Shown: positions 41,301 through 45,654 of the stretch, one piece after another
How the letters are laid out: each line of letters begins with the position of its first letter
Numbering within the stretch: the first letter of the stretch is position 1
Origin: Aphrophora alni
Taxonomy: Eukaryota > Arthropoda > Insecta > Hemiptera > Aphrophoridae
Reading direction: 5' to 3'
NCBI GenBank assembly: GCA_963513935.1
Contig: OY740777.1
Coordinates: 16,107,092-16,171,091 of the forward strand
Length of the DNA stretch: 64,000 bases
The notes under the pieces: model-generated
The model's database searches: none
What the model was told of the DNA's origin: nothing
The model's input: the letters and a program-made list of their open reading frames with translations, nothing else
Made by a program: the position numbers and the translations under genes

Positions 41301-43916
41301 CAGCGGACCTCAAAATGAATATCTGTAAAAACACATTAATTTTTTGACCCATCACACAACTGTCCTTATATACTACGCATATGTAGCAAAATTTAAAAAC
41401 ACAAAATGTTGACAGTGAAGGTATCAACTAATTTCCTTTAAGTAAATAGTAAATTTGATCACAAATGTTGACAGTGAAGGTATCAACTAATTTCCTTTAA
41501 GTAAATAGTAAATTTGATCACATGGGTGTTAGCCATTTGGGCTCTAAAACACTGTACAACATACAGATTACACATGATTCCAAAAAGTTTTTGGAATTTC
41601 AAATTTGAGATTAATACAAAAAATTCAGTACACTTTTTTTATACCTCTATAGACATTTTTTTTCCATAATAAAAATCTTGAAATTATAATATACATGCAC
41701 TAATTCAGAAATTCTAGAGAAACAATATCCAAATGACTTGAGACCCCAGAGTTCTAACATTCCAGCTTGTTAATTTGAGTTAAAGATGTCTTAAACAAAT
41801 AACCGAGTTTATTACTGGAAATGGCTAGTTTAGAAAGCACTTGCTTAAATTGGACACAATTGTGGAAGATGCGCTATGGAAGCTATGTAACACCTTGATT
41901 AGATGACCAGAGAAATTCATCTGGATTGTGAGGGACTGGTGACTAAGATAGTCTCTTTGGAGCATCTCAACCAGAGTAGAATGCTGATCCTGATATTGGG
42001 GAAAAATTTCTAAGTCTCGTTGAATACTCCAAGACTGGAATGTCTCGCAAGGTCAACTGAGGAGCAAAATAAGACTTGATTGGCGTGGAGGAGGCCTTGA
42101 GTCTACATCCCCTCCAAAAATCTAACCTAATAAAGATTTCTCCCTTGTTAATATTGTTTTACTGCTAAGTCTCGTTGAAGACACCAAGACCAGAATGTCT
42201 CGCAAAGTCTACTGAGGAGCAAAATAAGACTTGATTGGCATGCAAGAGGCCTTGAGTCTACATCCCCTCCAAAAGATGTCTCTCTTGTTAATATTGTTTT
42301 CAAATATTTATTATATAAATTTATTCAAGTACTTACTTCAAGATCAATAATTTCCCTGGGATTGGGTGCTAAAGGATTCACTGATGATTCAGGAATATGG
42401 ACTTTATCTTTCAAAACTTCTGCTTCAATGTATCGTAGCTTCCGTTCCATCTCATCACAACGACGCACTTCAGACACAAACTTACGCTGGAAAGCGTTCA
42501 CCTCAGAGTTGAGCTGTAACAATATTTAGTTATTTTTATTTTCACAATCAGTTTGTTTGTTTTTTTTTGTTGTTTTTTTTTTTCATTATAATAAAAACTT
42601 TTGAAACAAAGCTGTTTTTTTTCTGAAAACATAATAATGATAAATTACACACACACAATATTCCTAAAGTATTAAAGTTACACAATTATTTAATTAGACA
42701 TAAAAATGCAGAGAACATTAATTAAGAATAACAAATTCTCTATTGCTAAGACAGCCATGTGAAGTTCAGTGACTTGTAGCATGTCACACAAACTATTTTG
42801 TGTAATAATAAAATAATTTATTTTCAACCTTTACATTTTATCTGTGACAACAAATACATTTTCTTATATTTGTGTGGTAGTTAGTCTAGGTGGTTCAAAA
42901 TAACAACTTGAAGAGTGCAGTCGAGTTGTAAAACAGATTCATTAAAGTTCTACTACAGCTTCGTAAATCAATTTTTGATTCAAACTGTAAATGTGCCTCT
43001 TAAAAAATTTATTTAAGAAATAAAATATTGTTAATTTATCCTATATAAGTTTTCCCGAAGTCAAATACGTAGCTAAATTGATTTCCCATTTATTCTTGAA
43101 CTGAAAATGGGACACTTATCCTATTCAACAAATTCCTTAGGCCTGTTTGATTTGATTTATATTATAGGGTGTTTCAAGAAACTTTACAACTTTAAAATCA
43201 AAGACATCAGGTTAAAAACGGCTACTTTCATTCCTACAACTATAGTTCAACACAATTTTTGTCCCCATTATAAGGAAGGAAGTGAAATGTTGATTTATCG
43301 CTATAAATTACATTGTCTAAGAAGGTCTATTCAATCCAACATTTCTACACAGAATTCCTAGACCAACTTCATTTGTATCCATAATTTGTTGTGCCATGGC
43401 TTTTAAGAATAAACATTTATGTAATACATGTAAAAAAAAAAAGAAGGCCAGCCTCACGAATACTGTGCGGATAACTTCGTCAGGGGATAATTTACAAGAG
43501 CGTATTGTAAAACAGTAAAAACAAATTAAAGAATTGAACAGCGAGAAATGGGCAAGGAATAAGGGAAATGAGCGAAGAATAAAGGAAATGAGCAAGGAAT
43601 AAAGGAAACGAGCAAGAAATAAGTGAGAAACAGGAAAAACTAAGCCCTCCAGTCTGCTGTATAGAAGTATATGCACTTGTACACCCGTCCTCACAAAGAC
43701 AGATTGTAACAAGGATACCACTTGAAATATGGTTAATTTGATTAATTAGTCAGGGGAATTAACAAAATACATACAAAGGTACTAATTTGTTTTACTTACA
43801 TCTCTGAACTGAACTATTCCAGCCTCCCCCAGTGTCGCTACGGAGGAATAAGCAGCTTCAGGTTGTATGAAGAGCTGGCACAATGCCATCTCCTCACTGC
43901 GAAACATAGCCCCCAT
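1715..43916 (-). CDS. Vha100: V-type proton ATPase 116 kDa subunit a, N-terminal half (seven coding exons, 3' end outside window)
   Basis: Subunit a is the large membrane-anchored V0 subunit that holds the stator stalks by its cytosolic N-terminal domain and forms the proton half-channels with its C-terminal membrane domain; it acts on lysosomes, endosomes, synaptic vesicles or plasma membrane depending on isoform. Splicing seven exons gives 340 codons without a stop. Recognisable family blocks, in order: [16 protein letters not shown] at residues 1-16, EAGIVQFRD at 31-39, NAFQRKF and [12 protein letters not shown] near 45-67, ELTELK near 126-131, [19 protein letters not shown] near 169-187, [13 protein letters not shown] near 222-234, and [19 protein letters not shown] near 296-314. 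All splice phases agree (phase 0 except the exon 4/5 join). Family members are about 800-850 residues, so roughly 500 residues, all transmembrane segments included, lie left of position 1. The isoform (Vha100-1 versus -2 type) cannot be decided from this part. The introns are full of transposon remains. Confidence 0.96.
2244..2292. repeat. (TA)n microsatellite
   Basis: About 49 bases of uninterrupted TA dinucleotides within intron 6. Confidence 0.95.
2293..3140. other. AT-rich intron 6 sequence
   Basis: No coding signal. Just left of it, near 2035-2060, the phrase TTTCAACGAGAATGTCGTCATC resembles one arm of the hairpin repeats at 51068-51210 and 57221-57358. Confidence 0.4.
3141..3405 (+). 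repeat. Dispersed repeat R1, near full-length copy
   Basis: Best reference copy of family R1. Ordered landmarks: CTTGTTGTTTAAAGGCGAAA, TCATCATCGCTTATAAAAA, CCCTTAGCCCTTGAATACTC, GAGAGACTTGATAGAAAAGA, GGAATCTAACC, AAGGTGTAAATCCAGCAAGG, GGGATTGCCAAGCC and AGTACTCACT. No long reading frame and no clear tRNA-type promoter boxes are seen, so it could be a SINE, a MITE-like sequence or a LINE 3' end. Confidence 0.75.
3406..4180. other. AT-rich intron 6 sequence, nothing recognised
   Basis: No coding signal or structured repeat seen between the R1 copy and the hAT-like element. Confidence 0.4.
4189..4732. mobile_element. hAT-like non-autonomous element, 544 bp, with perfect 8 bp target duplication
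   Basis: Terminal inverted repeats CAGTGGCGGCGATA and TATCGCCGCCACTG bound the element, and the flanks are an exact 8 bp direct repeat GTGGCAAG (4181-4188 and 4733-4740). The 8 bp duplication and the YARNG-type end CAGTG are hAT hallmarks. The ends are GC-rich with C and G runs, the middle AT-rich; no transposase is present. It lies in intron 6, about 150 bases from exon 6. Confidence 0.85.
4885..5061 (-). CDS. Vha100: Subunit a coding exon 6 (residues 211-269)
   Basis: Acceptor TTGTTGCAG ends at 5062; donor is GTTTGT at 4884, a weaker but legal GT donor. 177 bp, phase 0. It encodes [19 protein letters not shown], then [17 protein letters not shown] and ERQDMVKGV, matching the family GDQLKxRVKKICEGF and YPCP segments. 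Confidence 0.95.
5062..5840. other. Intron 5 sequence with a possible LINE tail
   Basis: Mostly featureless and AT-rich. On the minus strand, 5640-5612 reads AATAAAGACATTTGAATTGA, like the TTGAA-rich 3' ends of some LINEs; this is weak evidence. Confidence 0.25.
6150..7640 (+). pseudogene. Tigger/jerky-type (pogo superfamily) transposase, broken
   Basis: Transposase of a Tigger-like DNA transposon, disabled by stops and frameshifts. In order: CENP-B type helix-turn-helix near 6153-6240 ([19 protein letters not shown]), second DNA-binding domain near 6360-6490 ([12 protein letters not shown]), [12 protein letters not shown] near 6510-6545, [20 protein letters not shown] near 6630-6690, [14 protein letters not shown] near 6720-6755, and [13 protein letters not shown] near 6880-6915. 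The acidic C-terminal tail, about 140 codons, is still open at 7212-7643. The first catalytic Asp (normally DETG) is Asn (NETG), and a stop interrupts the N-terminus. An inverted-repeat-like GCCGGATTATCAGATG at 8037-8052 may mark the right end. Confidence 0.85.
8159..8285 (-). CDS. Vha100: Subunit a coding exon 5 (residues 168-210)
   Basis: Acceptor ATCACAG ends at 8286 and donor GTAATA begins at 8158; 127 bp. The first base completes the split Gly codon, giving [20 protein letters not shown], followed by SRGNVFLRQ and PLEDPNT. These are among the most conserved blocks of the cytosolic distal lobe. Confidence 0.96.
8654..9075 (+). pseudogene. Mariner transposase, N-terminal fragment
   Basis: Begins with a terminal-repeat-like CAAGGGTCATTTTTAAGTAA at 8674 and contains a decayed helix-turn-helix region ([10 protein letters not shown], then [20 protein letters not shown]), matching the mariner pattern RFTIxxLxxxxPQVSRSV. 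It is cut off by an R1 copy at about 9083. Confidence 0.65.
9083..9168 (+). repeat. R1 repeat, 5' fragment
   Basis: Landmarks CTGTTGCTTAAAGGCAAAAA, TGTCATCATTCTCTTATAAA and AAGGAAGACCATAAAATAAA. It interrupts mariner-derived sequence. Confidence 0.7.
9178..9553. repeat. Inverted duplication of a transposase segment
   Basis: 55 bases at 9178-9232 are the near-perfect reverse complement of 9499-9553, separated by about 266 bases. The right arm is the sense strand of a mariner transposase fragment ([14 protein letters not shown]), so the left arm is a flipped copy. Confidence 0.85.
9480..9880 (+). pseudogene. Mariner/Tc1-type transposase, catalytic-core fragment
   Basis: Reads [38 protein letters not shown] (second catalytic Asp) and, after a frameshift near 9688, [19 protein letters not shown] (third Asp region) and [12 protein letters not shown]. 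The first catalytic block is absent. It differs from the N-terminal fragment just upstream, so two elements are juxtaposed. Confidence 0.75.
10014..10920. mobile_element. Foldback element, 907 bp, TA-flanked, family F
   Basis: Arms 10014-10317 and 10618-10920 are about 300 bp inverted repeats starting CAGGGGTGGTGAAAAGTCC, flanked by TA on both sides, as in Tc1/mariner-mobilised MITEs. The loop holds a third, directly oriented partial copy of the arm (about 10431-10590). The inner arm motif TGCCGCAAATCC...TTCAAA recurs in the element at 61137-63718, defining family F. No open reading frame of its own. Confidence 0.88.
10935..11905 (-). mobile_element. Mariner element, internally deleted
   Basis: Ends read CGAAGGGGGACCCAAA (left) and, inverted, CGAGGGGGACCCAAAA (right, TA at 11906-11907). 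On the minus strand the N-terminus reads [20 protein letters not shown] and [13 protein letters not shown], then jumps to [20 protein letters not shown] and the C-terminal [32 protein letters not shown] blocks in shifted frames. The first two catalytic Asp blocks are missing. Length 971 bp against about 1.3 kb for the family. Confidence 0.85.
11910..12450. other. AT-rich intron 4 sequence, nothing recognised
   Basis: Lies between two mariners; no coding similarity or repeat structure seen. Confidence 0.4.
12459..14099 (+). mobile_element. Mariner element, degenerate, with an R1 insertion
   Basis: Terminal repeats CGAGGTGTGTCTATTAAATA (left) and, inverted, CGAGGTATGTTATTTATGTA (right), each next to TA. 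The C-terminal half of the transposase is readable near 13688-13990: [20 protein letters not shown] (HDNARPHT block, with His to Asn), [16 protein letters not shown] in broken form, [13 protein letters not shown]. An R1 copy (13445-13640) and a gaagatg...cgaaac motif at about 13187-13210 lie inside, so later insertions explain the 1.64 kb length. Confidence 0.8.
13445..13640 (+). repeat. R1 repeat with an expanded (AG)n tract
   Basis: Landmarks CCTTGTTGTTTAAGAACAAA, GGAATGCTCTAATAACGTTC, AACAAGAGTTGGTCAAGAGA and GAGATCTAACCCAAGA. The family's GATGAGAGAGAGGGATCT segment has grown into about 16 AG units at 13588-13618. Confidence 0.8.
14100..14599. other. AT-rich intron 4 sequence
   Basis: No recognisable feature. 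Confidence 0.4.
14600..14930 (+). repeat. R2 repeat, partial
   Basis: Shares with the copies near 41000 and 55400 the order GGCAACTAATACATTTTG, GGGTCTTTAGAGGC, AATCGTTAGAACTGATT, GAGAAA and GAGATATGTTCGAAATATG. Confidence 0.55.
15339..15418 (-). CDS. Vha100: Subunit a coding exon 4 (residues 142-168, variable loop)
   Basis: Encodes [18 protein letters not shown] then QQASRGRLG. This is the isoform-variable linker that in insect proteins reads roughly EQEG...S(M/L)T(R/K)ALI.DE before the LGFVAGV block. The exon is 80 bp and ends with two bases of a Gly codon before GTAAGA at 15338, completed by exon 5. I chose the acceptor TTTCCAACAG ending at 15419 because FFQE-QEG matches the family better than the in-frame alternative 18 bases upstream. 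Confidence 0.88.
15419..15436 (-). other. Possible in-frame alternative extension of exon 4
   Basis: A second acceptor, TTTTTCTCCAG, ends at 15437 on the minus strand. Its use would add 18 bases (TVCFQQ) with no stop and unchanged phase. Both acceptors have good pyrimidine tracts. The downstream one fits the protein family, so the upstream one is either a minor alternative or unused. Confidence 0.4.
15437..16240. other. Start of the 20.2 kb intron 3; one poly-G tract
   Basis: No coding signal. A run of 17 G at 16047-16063 is notable in this AT-rich setting. Confidence 0.5.
16690..16881 (+). pseudogene. LINE ORF2 RNase H domain remnant
   Basis: Reads [19 protein letters not shown], then in another frame [20 protein letters not shown] and NERAL. 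These match the RNase H core (DSQAA, and VPGHxGIxGNExAD) of non-LTR elements of the I/Jockey/R1 groups. Stops and a frameshift separate the two parts. Confidence 0.75.
17037..17112 (+). repeat. R1 repeat, middle fragment
   Basis: AAGGTGTAAGAAAACAGCCC, CTTGAATACTTCAATAGCGT, CAGGGTCAGAAAAGATGAAA. Confidence 0.6.
17640..20290. other. AT-rich intron 3 sequence, largely featureless
   Basis: Two overlapping open stretches at 19340-19706 (80 codons minus, 78 plus) sit in slightly less AT-rich sequence; neither resembles a family I know and neither has good splice sites with matching phase. The rest shows nothing. Confidence 0.4.
20293..20344. repeat. (AT)n microsatellite
   Basis: About 52 bases of AT dinucleotides. 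Confidence 0.95.
20760..20990 (+). repeat. R2 repeat, short fragment
   Basis: Contains ACAAACTTTCTCAGTCACTC, AAAACTAAGTGTCATCAAAA and GGTAGTTGCC, matching 40780-40870 and 49670-49745. Confidence 0.5.
21229..21887 (-). mobile_element. Tigger-like element, 659 bp, internally deleted
   Basis: Ends CAGTAGAGTCCCGGTAATTC and, inverted, CAGTAGATCCTGGTATTTTG, each next to TA, typical of pogo/Tigger elements. The minus strand around 21570-21440 reads [15 protein letters not shown] and FMLLRR, like the Tigger C-terminal tail (AL...QQ.E....DLLLLRRLRD). The catalytic core is deleted. Confidence 0.75.
21890..22370. other. AT-rich intron 3 sequence
   Basis: Nothing recognised before the intact transposon. 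Confidence 0.4.
22634..22705. repeat. Tandem duplication of about 36 bp
   Basis: AAGACATTTACAATAATTAC and AAGACATTTACAATAATAAC each precede CAATAATTTATTTTCTT; located at the inner edge of the left inverted repeat. Confidence 0.8.
22764..23837 (-). CDS. Transposase, Tc1/mariner (IS630) superfamily, DD41D spacing
   Basis: Cuts and reinserts its own transposon at TA sites in the nucleus. 357 codons, no stop or frameshift. N-terminal half: helix-turn-helix DNA-binding region with [15 protein letters not shown] near residues 24-38, [11 protein letters not shown] near 44-54, GRAP (GRPP-like hinge) near 67-70 and [20 protein letters not shown] near 90-109. DDE core: LFSDEATF near 156-163 (first Asp), [12 protein letters not shown] near 244-255 (second Asp), [17 protein letters not shown] near 279-295 (third Asp). 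I count 41 residues between the second and third Asp, the DD41D pattern. All three catalytic residues are present. The start is the first Met of the open frame, about 330 bases inside the inverted repeat. Unlike every other transposase here it is intact, so it may be active. Confidence 0.93.
   Translation of the reverse strand: MEGSEFERITVLMMRGYGDRMRSYSQVADLFNEVFPNRINPITRFTVARIIQRFNETHSLKDRPKPGRAPSIDEEKSLDVMQSFLENPHLSTRRAALEHDISQSSVRKILKGNQFKPIKVKLVQELSEDDHDRRVEFCDVMMGKLDAEPELLNRILFSDEATFMTNGSVNRHNCRYWTDTNPHWYVEAHTQRPSKVNVWAGIVDNCLVGPFIIDGNLNSVMYLEMLQNQIVPSLQNIFGREANNIWLQQDGAPPHYGREVRQYLNNVFPRRWIGRRGAVEWPARSPDLNPLDYFFWGYMKYLVYQTKPTDVHDLTERIWHLSQTIPRESFLNAVSAFYTRLAHCQTAKGEQFEHLLH
24449..25060. 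other. AT-rich intron 3 sequence with an R1 fragment
   Basis: 24890-24970 holds TTGTTGTTGTTTAATAGCCA, GTCATCATCGCCTTAGAAAA, a decayed R1 5' part. A short TA tract lies at 24455-24471. Confidence 0.5.
25061..26220. other. AT-rich intron 3 sequence with an orphan transposon end
   Basis: At 25068 ACAGGGTGTCCCACAACTCT follows TA and looks like the end of a mariner-type MITE, but no partner end was found. The rest is featureless. Confidence 0.35.
26228..26892. mobile_element. Penelope-like element 3' region folded as a large inverted repeat
   Basis: 26228-26432 and 26680-26892 are inverted copies of about 205-213 bases (CCATGATAATGGAAATAATA against TATTTCCATTATTATTTTAT at the outer ends). The right arm ends in TTGCTTGAAAATGCCTAACG...CCAAAC, a terminal phrase typical of Penelope-like retroelements. 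Between the arms is a Penelope-type C-terminal coding remnant. Confidence 0.7.
26432..26640 (+). pseudogene. Penelope-like element, C-terminal (GIY-YIG side) coding remnant
   Basis: Reads [35 protein letters not shown], a stop, then [15 protein letters not shown]. The pattern S-x-FAxHL-x(3)-GH, a Leu-x-Glu-x-x-Glu-Ile motif and a final LNxQ is the usual tail of Penelope-like proteins. The catalytic GIY-YIG motif itself is not in the window. Confidence 0.7.
27005..27110 (+). repeat. Possible tRNA-derived SINE head
   Basis: GATCTAGTAGCTAGAGTCC then AGAGTTCTAATCCTGTG about 40 bases later resemble decayed pol III A and B boxes (the latter close to GTTCnAATCC). No clear A-rich tail was found, so this stays tentative. 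Confidence 0.3.
27611..27880. repeat. 79 bp tandem repeat, three units
   Basis: Units share AGAAGCATCCAATAACAAGA, AGACAGGCCTTAGAAACATG, AACTTGACAGGATAGATGGC and CTCACTGAG. The first unit has about 20 extra bases (CACCCCGCTCCTGCTATTAG) after GGAG; the others are nearly identical. Confidence 0.9.
28090..28960. other. AT-rich intron 3 sequence, nothing recognised
   Basis: No coding similarity or repeat structure. Confidence 0.4.
28968..30231 (-). mobile_element. Full-length but dead mariner, 1264 bp
   Basis: Ends CGAGGTGGTATCAGAAAGTT and, inverted, GGAGGTCCTATCAGAAAGTT, flanked by TA. On the minus strand, in several frames: [19 protein letters not shown] (30041 downward), [44 protein letters not shown], then [11 protein letters not shown] and [16 protein letters not shown] near the left end. 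Several frameshifts and stops. Confidence 0.85.
30349..30862. mobile_element. Palindromic MITE, about 514 bp
   Basis: The two halves are inverted copies: TATAGGGTGTTTCAAAATAA at the left, inverted TACAGGGTATTTCAAAAATA at the right, then CATATGCCCGAAAATGCTTT against CATAAGCCCAAAAACATTTT, and TATACCAAGAATCAAAAC against TATACCAAGAATCAATAC near the centre. No coding content. Confidence 0.75.
31090..31190 (+). pseudogene. Mariner transposase C-terminal fragment
   Basis: [17 protein letters not shown], then after one frameshift [14 protein letters not shown], matching FFEDGIxKLxxRYDKCxxxxGDYVEK. Confidence 0.7.
31200..32200. other. AT-rich intron 3 sequence
   Basis: Nothing recognised. Confidence 0.4.
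32400..32970 (+). pseudogene. LINE (Jockey/I-like) ORF2 C-terminus and 3' end
   Basis: A 141-codon open stretch (32436-32861) ends in a CCHC-like knuckle: [38 protein letters not shown], matching LTGHxxLxxHL...CRxC...E...H.L..C. After a stop the frame continues [13 protein letters not shown], then the 3' end TAATCTAATCTATC. The reverse transcriptase is missing. Confidence 0.8.
32980..35640. other. AT-rich intron 3 sequence up to exon 3
   Basis: No repeat or coding similarity recognised over 2.6 kb. An open stretch at about 33790-33718 (minus) has splice-like edges but wrong phase; see rejected items. Confidence 0.45.
35650..35778 (-). CDS. Vha100: Subunit a coding exon 3 (residues 99-141)
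   Basis: Acceptor CCAG ends at 35779 and donor GTAAGT begins at 35649; 129 bp, phase 0. It encodes [16 protein letters not shown], then [15 protein letters not shown] and ends in FFQE, matching the family coiled-coil segment that usually reads ELTELKxxLxKTxxFF. Confidence 0.95.
35902..37154 (+). mobile_element. Mariner-type element, 1253 bp, dead
   Basis: Ends CAGGGTCTGGCATTTAAACC and, inverted, CAGGGTCCGGTATATAAGCC, each with TA. Plus-strand remnants: [24 protein letters not shown] in part (36280-36355), the first catalytic block altered to [43 protein letters not shown] near 36750, then [20 protein letters not shown] near 36810-36860. At least three frameshifts. Confidence 0.85.
37180..37470 (+). 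repeat. R2 repeat, partial
   Basis: AAATTTTGCTCAAGTGTAGC, ATCTAAAAACC, TTTTCTAAAAATATCAATTC, CGTGACTTATC, as in 40555-40650 and 57680-57790. Confidence 0.6.
37735..38215 (+). pseudogene. LINE ORF2 C-terminal fragment
   Basis: 148 open codons from 37761: [53 protein letters not shown]. The pattern ARxGHxxxxxYxxxF...C..C....E...H.LL.C is the C-terminal knuckle of R1/I-group LINEs. Upstream ORF2 is absent. Different family from 32400-32970. Confidence 0.8.
38650..39065. other. GC-rich island, possible solo LTR
   Basis: Purine-rich GC-rich stretch (AGGGAGGGAGAGCCGAGGAG, CGAGAGCCGCGAGAAGG), then GGCCACGTGCTATATAATTA (E-box and TATA-like), AATAAAAGAG (poly-A-signal-like) at 38935, and GACTCCTTGGCCCATCCTGA. 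This order resembles the promoter-to-polyadenylation layout of an LTR, but no second LTR, primer site or gag/pol was found. Confidence 0.3.
39320..39560 (+). pseudogene. LINE ORF2 C-terminal knuckle fragment
   Basis: [21 protein letters not shown] in a 77-codon open stretch matches the CRxCxxxEETxxHxLxEC knuckle, with His replaced by Pro. Only this end survives. Confidence 0.55.
39600..40210. other. AT-rich intron 2 sequence
   Basis: Nothing recognised. Confidence 0.4.
40213..41290 (+). repeat. R2 repeat, longest copy (about 1 kb)
   Basis: Begins after TA with a transposon-end-like CAGGGTGATCATAAGTCCCA. Landmarks: TTTGCTCAAGTGTAGCCTTC, TTCGCGATTTATCGGTAAAA, ACAAACTTTCTCACTCACCC, ATTATCACCAAAAATATCAT, GAGATGGCAACCAATATG, ATTGAAGCCCATTTTGAGAA, CAAATCAGTCCACACATT. 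No coding content and no matching inverted end found. Confidence 0.6.
41404..41521. repeat. Perfect 59 bp tandem duplication
   Basis: 41404-41462 and 41463-41521 look identical (AAATGTTGACAGTGAAGGTA ... AATTTGATCAC). Confidence 0.95.
41860..42303 (+). repeat. LINE 3' end, tandemly duplicated (155 bp period)
   Basis: Upstream part reads SLFGASQPE and [13 protein letters not shown], corresponding to [14 protein letters not shown] and [11 protein letters not shown] of the LINE at 32400-32970, so same family. The segment from 42011 (TAAGTCTCGTTGAATACTCC) repeats at 42166 (TAAGTCTCGTTGAAGACACC), both ending TTGTTAATATTGTTTT. Confidence 0.75.
42337..42513 (-). CDS. Vha100: Subunit a coding exon 2 (residues 40-98)
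   Basis: Acceptor TTACAG ends at 42514 and donor GTAAGT begins at 42336; 177 bp, phase 0 at both ends. It encodes the start of the long coiled coil of the cytosolic domain ([16 protein letters not shown]..., [12 protein letters not shown]) and the conserved PREIIDLE block at its end. Confidence 0.96.
42514..43540. other. Intron 1 sequence, AT-rich
   Basis: One orphan MITE-like end, TATAGGGTGTTTCAAGAAAC at 43165, shares its first 14 bases with the MITE at 30349. Nothing else recognised. Confidence 0.4.
43545..43628. repeat. 20 bp minisatellite, four units
   Basis: GCAAGGAATAAGGGAAATGA and variants at 43552, 43572, 43592 and 43612. Confidence 0.9.
43800..43916 (-). CDS. Vha100: Subunit a coding exon 1 (residues 1-39, start codon)
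   Basis: The ATG is the complement of 43914-43916. The exon encodes the invariant family start (M-x-x-MFRSEEM) and runs to VQFRD, then a GTAAGT donor at 43799. It is 117 bp and ends in phase 0. This start is chosen because the family begins exactly here and no in-frame upstream Met fits. Confidence 0.96.
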
Positions 43917-43926
43917 CTTGTTTCTG
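43917..43926 (-). other. 5' UTR remnant and 3' splice site before the start codon
   Basis: Read on the minus strand, a pyrimidine-rich run ends in TTTCAG, with AG at 43925-43924. It is followed by seven bases, AAACAAG, and then the ATG. This implies that the 5' UTR is split and that the promoter and first exon lie at higher coordinates. The first exon itself could not be identified. Confidence 0.75.
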
Positions 43927-44320
43927 AAACAATAAATGTATTTTATTAACTTAACTGTAAATAATATGTGTATGACTATTCATAAATCTAGCTGCTAATC
44001 TATAATTATTGTATGACGGTAAATAATTTCTACCTATTTGTTAAGACGCCAAAGGTCGCATCTCCTAAAATTTGAAATACATCAAACATCTCAATTTTAG
44101 GATTACCATTCATAGTGAAGAACTAAAGCTCTTTGTTGGTTCTTGACAAAATTGAATAAATTAAATTAAAGTCATTTGATTCTATTATTGAGAAAACAAT
44201 AAATTATTATTATTATTTTTTTTTTTTTTTTGTCAGATGTTTAAATTTTCAAATACTGTGCCCTCTTACATACAGCTTTAAATGATCCACACAAAGTAGA
44301 AAGAAACTATTCTTATAGGA
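43927..44320. other. AT-rich sequence upstream of exon 1 (5' UTR intron)
   Basis: No promoter-like or exon-like signal recognised. Confidence 0.4.
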
Positions 44321-44329
44321 GGGGAAAAA

Positions 44330-44640
44330 GCAATGTTGATATTTCATAAAAATATTCATTTTGAAGTTCCCGAGAGTCCAAAAAGATGCATTTTTAGTGA
44401 CATCAGTCACATATCACATGCTACAGTTTACAAGTTTTGATCAAATTTGGTATGTAGGGTTATTTTTCAGTATATCAAGCTTTTTCATTATTACAAATTA
44501 AGAGATAGCTGCATAATTTCTAATTTATTAAAATCAGGTCTAATGATATGATCAAATTTGTGTTAAATTTATCCACAAAAGGAACCAAACTCGTTGGTAC
44601 CCATTCCATTTAAATAAAATTTGTAATCTATTCAAAGTAA
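44330..44640 (+). repeat. R2 repeat, diverged fragment
   Basis: GAGAGTCCAAAAAGATGCAT, TTTTGATCAAATTTGGTATG, TAATGATATGATCAAATTTG and GGAACCAAACTC resemble other R2 copies in order. Confidence 0.4.
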
Positions 44641-44811
44641 CGTAATCATTTCTCATGATATGTTGGTTTCAATTCTTGCATATTTCTTTCTATTGAAAGA
44701 GTTAATTTTTCTCTGCCCACTTTATGGCTGTTGCAACCCTGATATTCCCTCCTATGGCAACTTGCGGAATGATTTCCATGAACTCCACAACATAAAGGCA
44801 GAAATGTCAGC

Positions 44812-44872
44812 ACTTCCTACACCCCGAGAAACCAACCCTAGTTGGATTTACACTTTTCTGTGTAGACAATAC
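44812..44872 (-). repeat. R1 repeat, 3' fragment
   Basis: CCAACCCTAGTTGGATTTACACTTTT-type wording in the sense given (CTAGTTGGATTTACACTTTT) matches the inverted R1 phrase CTAGCTGGATCTACACCTTT. Confidence 0.5.
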
Positions 44873-45654
44873 CAAGATATTAAATTTTAGTTTTTTGTTG
44901 ATAACTCAGTAATCGTTTCACCTATAGAAGAAATAAAAACATTTTGTTTGTCGTTAAAAGGGCAAAATATTTTGTCTTGTGTCATTTTTTAGAAATATTC
45001 AGAGTATATTTTTAATGTTCGCCATTTAGAACTTATACAAAATAGTTAGTTGAAGGAAATTTTTTAATACCGTGTACCAAATGGAAACTGAATTTCTAAA
45101 TGTATTTCCAAAGTTATGTTTTTTTTTTCAAAAATACAAAATGGCGGAAAGATGAGAAACTACAAATTTTCGGACTTATATGAACTTTGTACTTTATTTT
45201 TACCAGTAGAACATGTCCTGAAAATTTTTCCATTTCTTCATGGATCACCATGTATACATATATTTTGGACCCTTTTCATGCATCACACTGCATATATATA
45301 AGAGGGTACTATACAGACCCCTTTTTTGTAATTTCAAAGCTCGAAACATCCTTTTACGAATATTTTTAGGTTCTGTTATGTGTGTACTGCCAGAACAAAC
45401 ATAACTGCTATTTTCGTTAGTCCCGCAATCCTTTCAAGTTCAGCCATTCATCCGGTCTAGCCATTATATGATCAGTACTGCAACACTCTTACCAGAATCA
45501 TTTTTTGCCGATATATTAACTTAAGTAGATTTACTCTGAATAATTTCTTAAGTCTATTTGAATATTCAAATCACCTGGACTAAGAAACGCTTGGAGTTTT
45601 TAATCAACAAAAATGTAGATCAGATTTGTGGTAGCAAGAATTACCACAAATGGT

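Noticed and set aside
43317..43721. 134-codon minus-strand open stretch over the 20 bp minisatellite
   Set aside because: Its repetitive FLxLLISF text is a translation of the minisatellite and poly-T-rich sequence.
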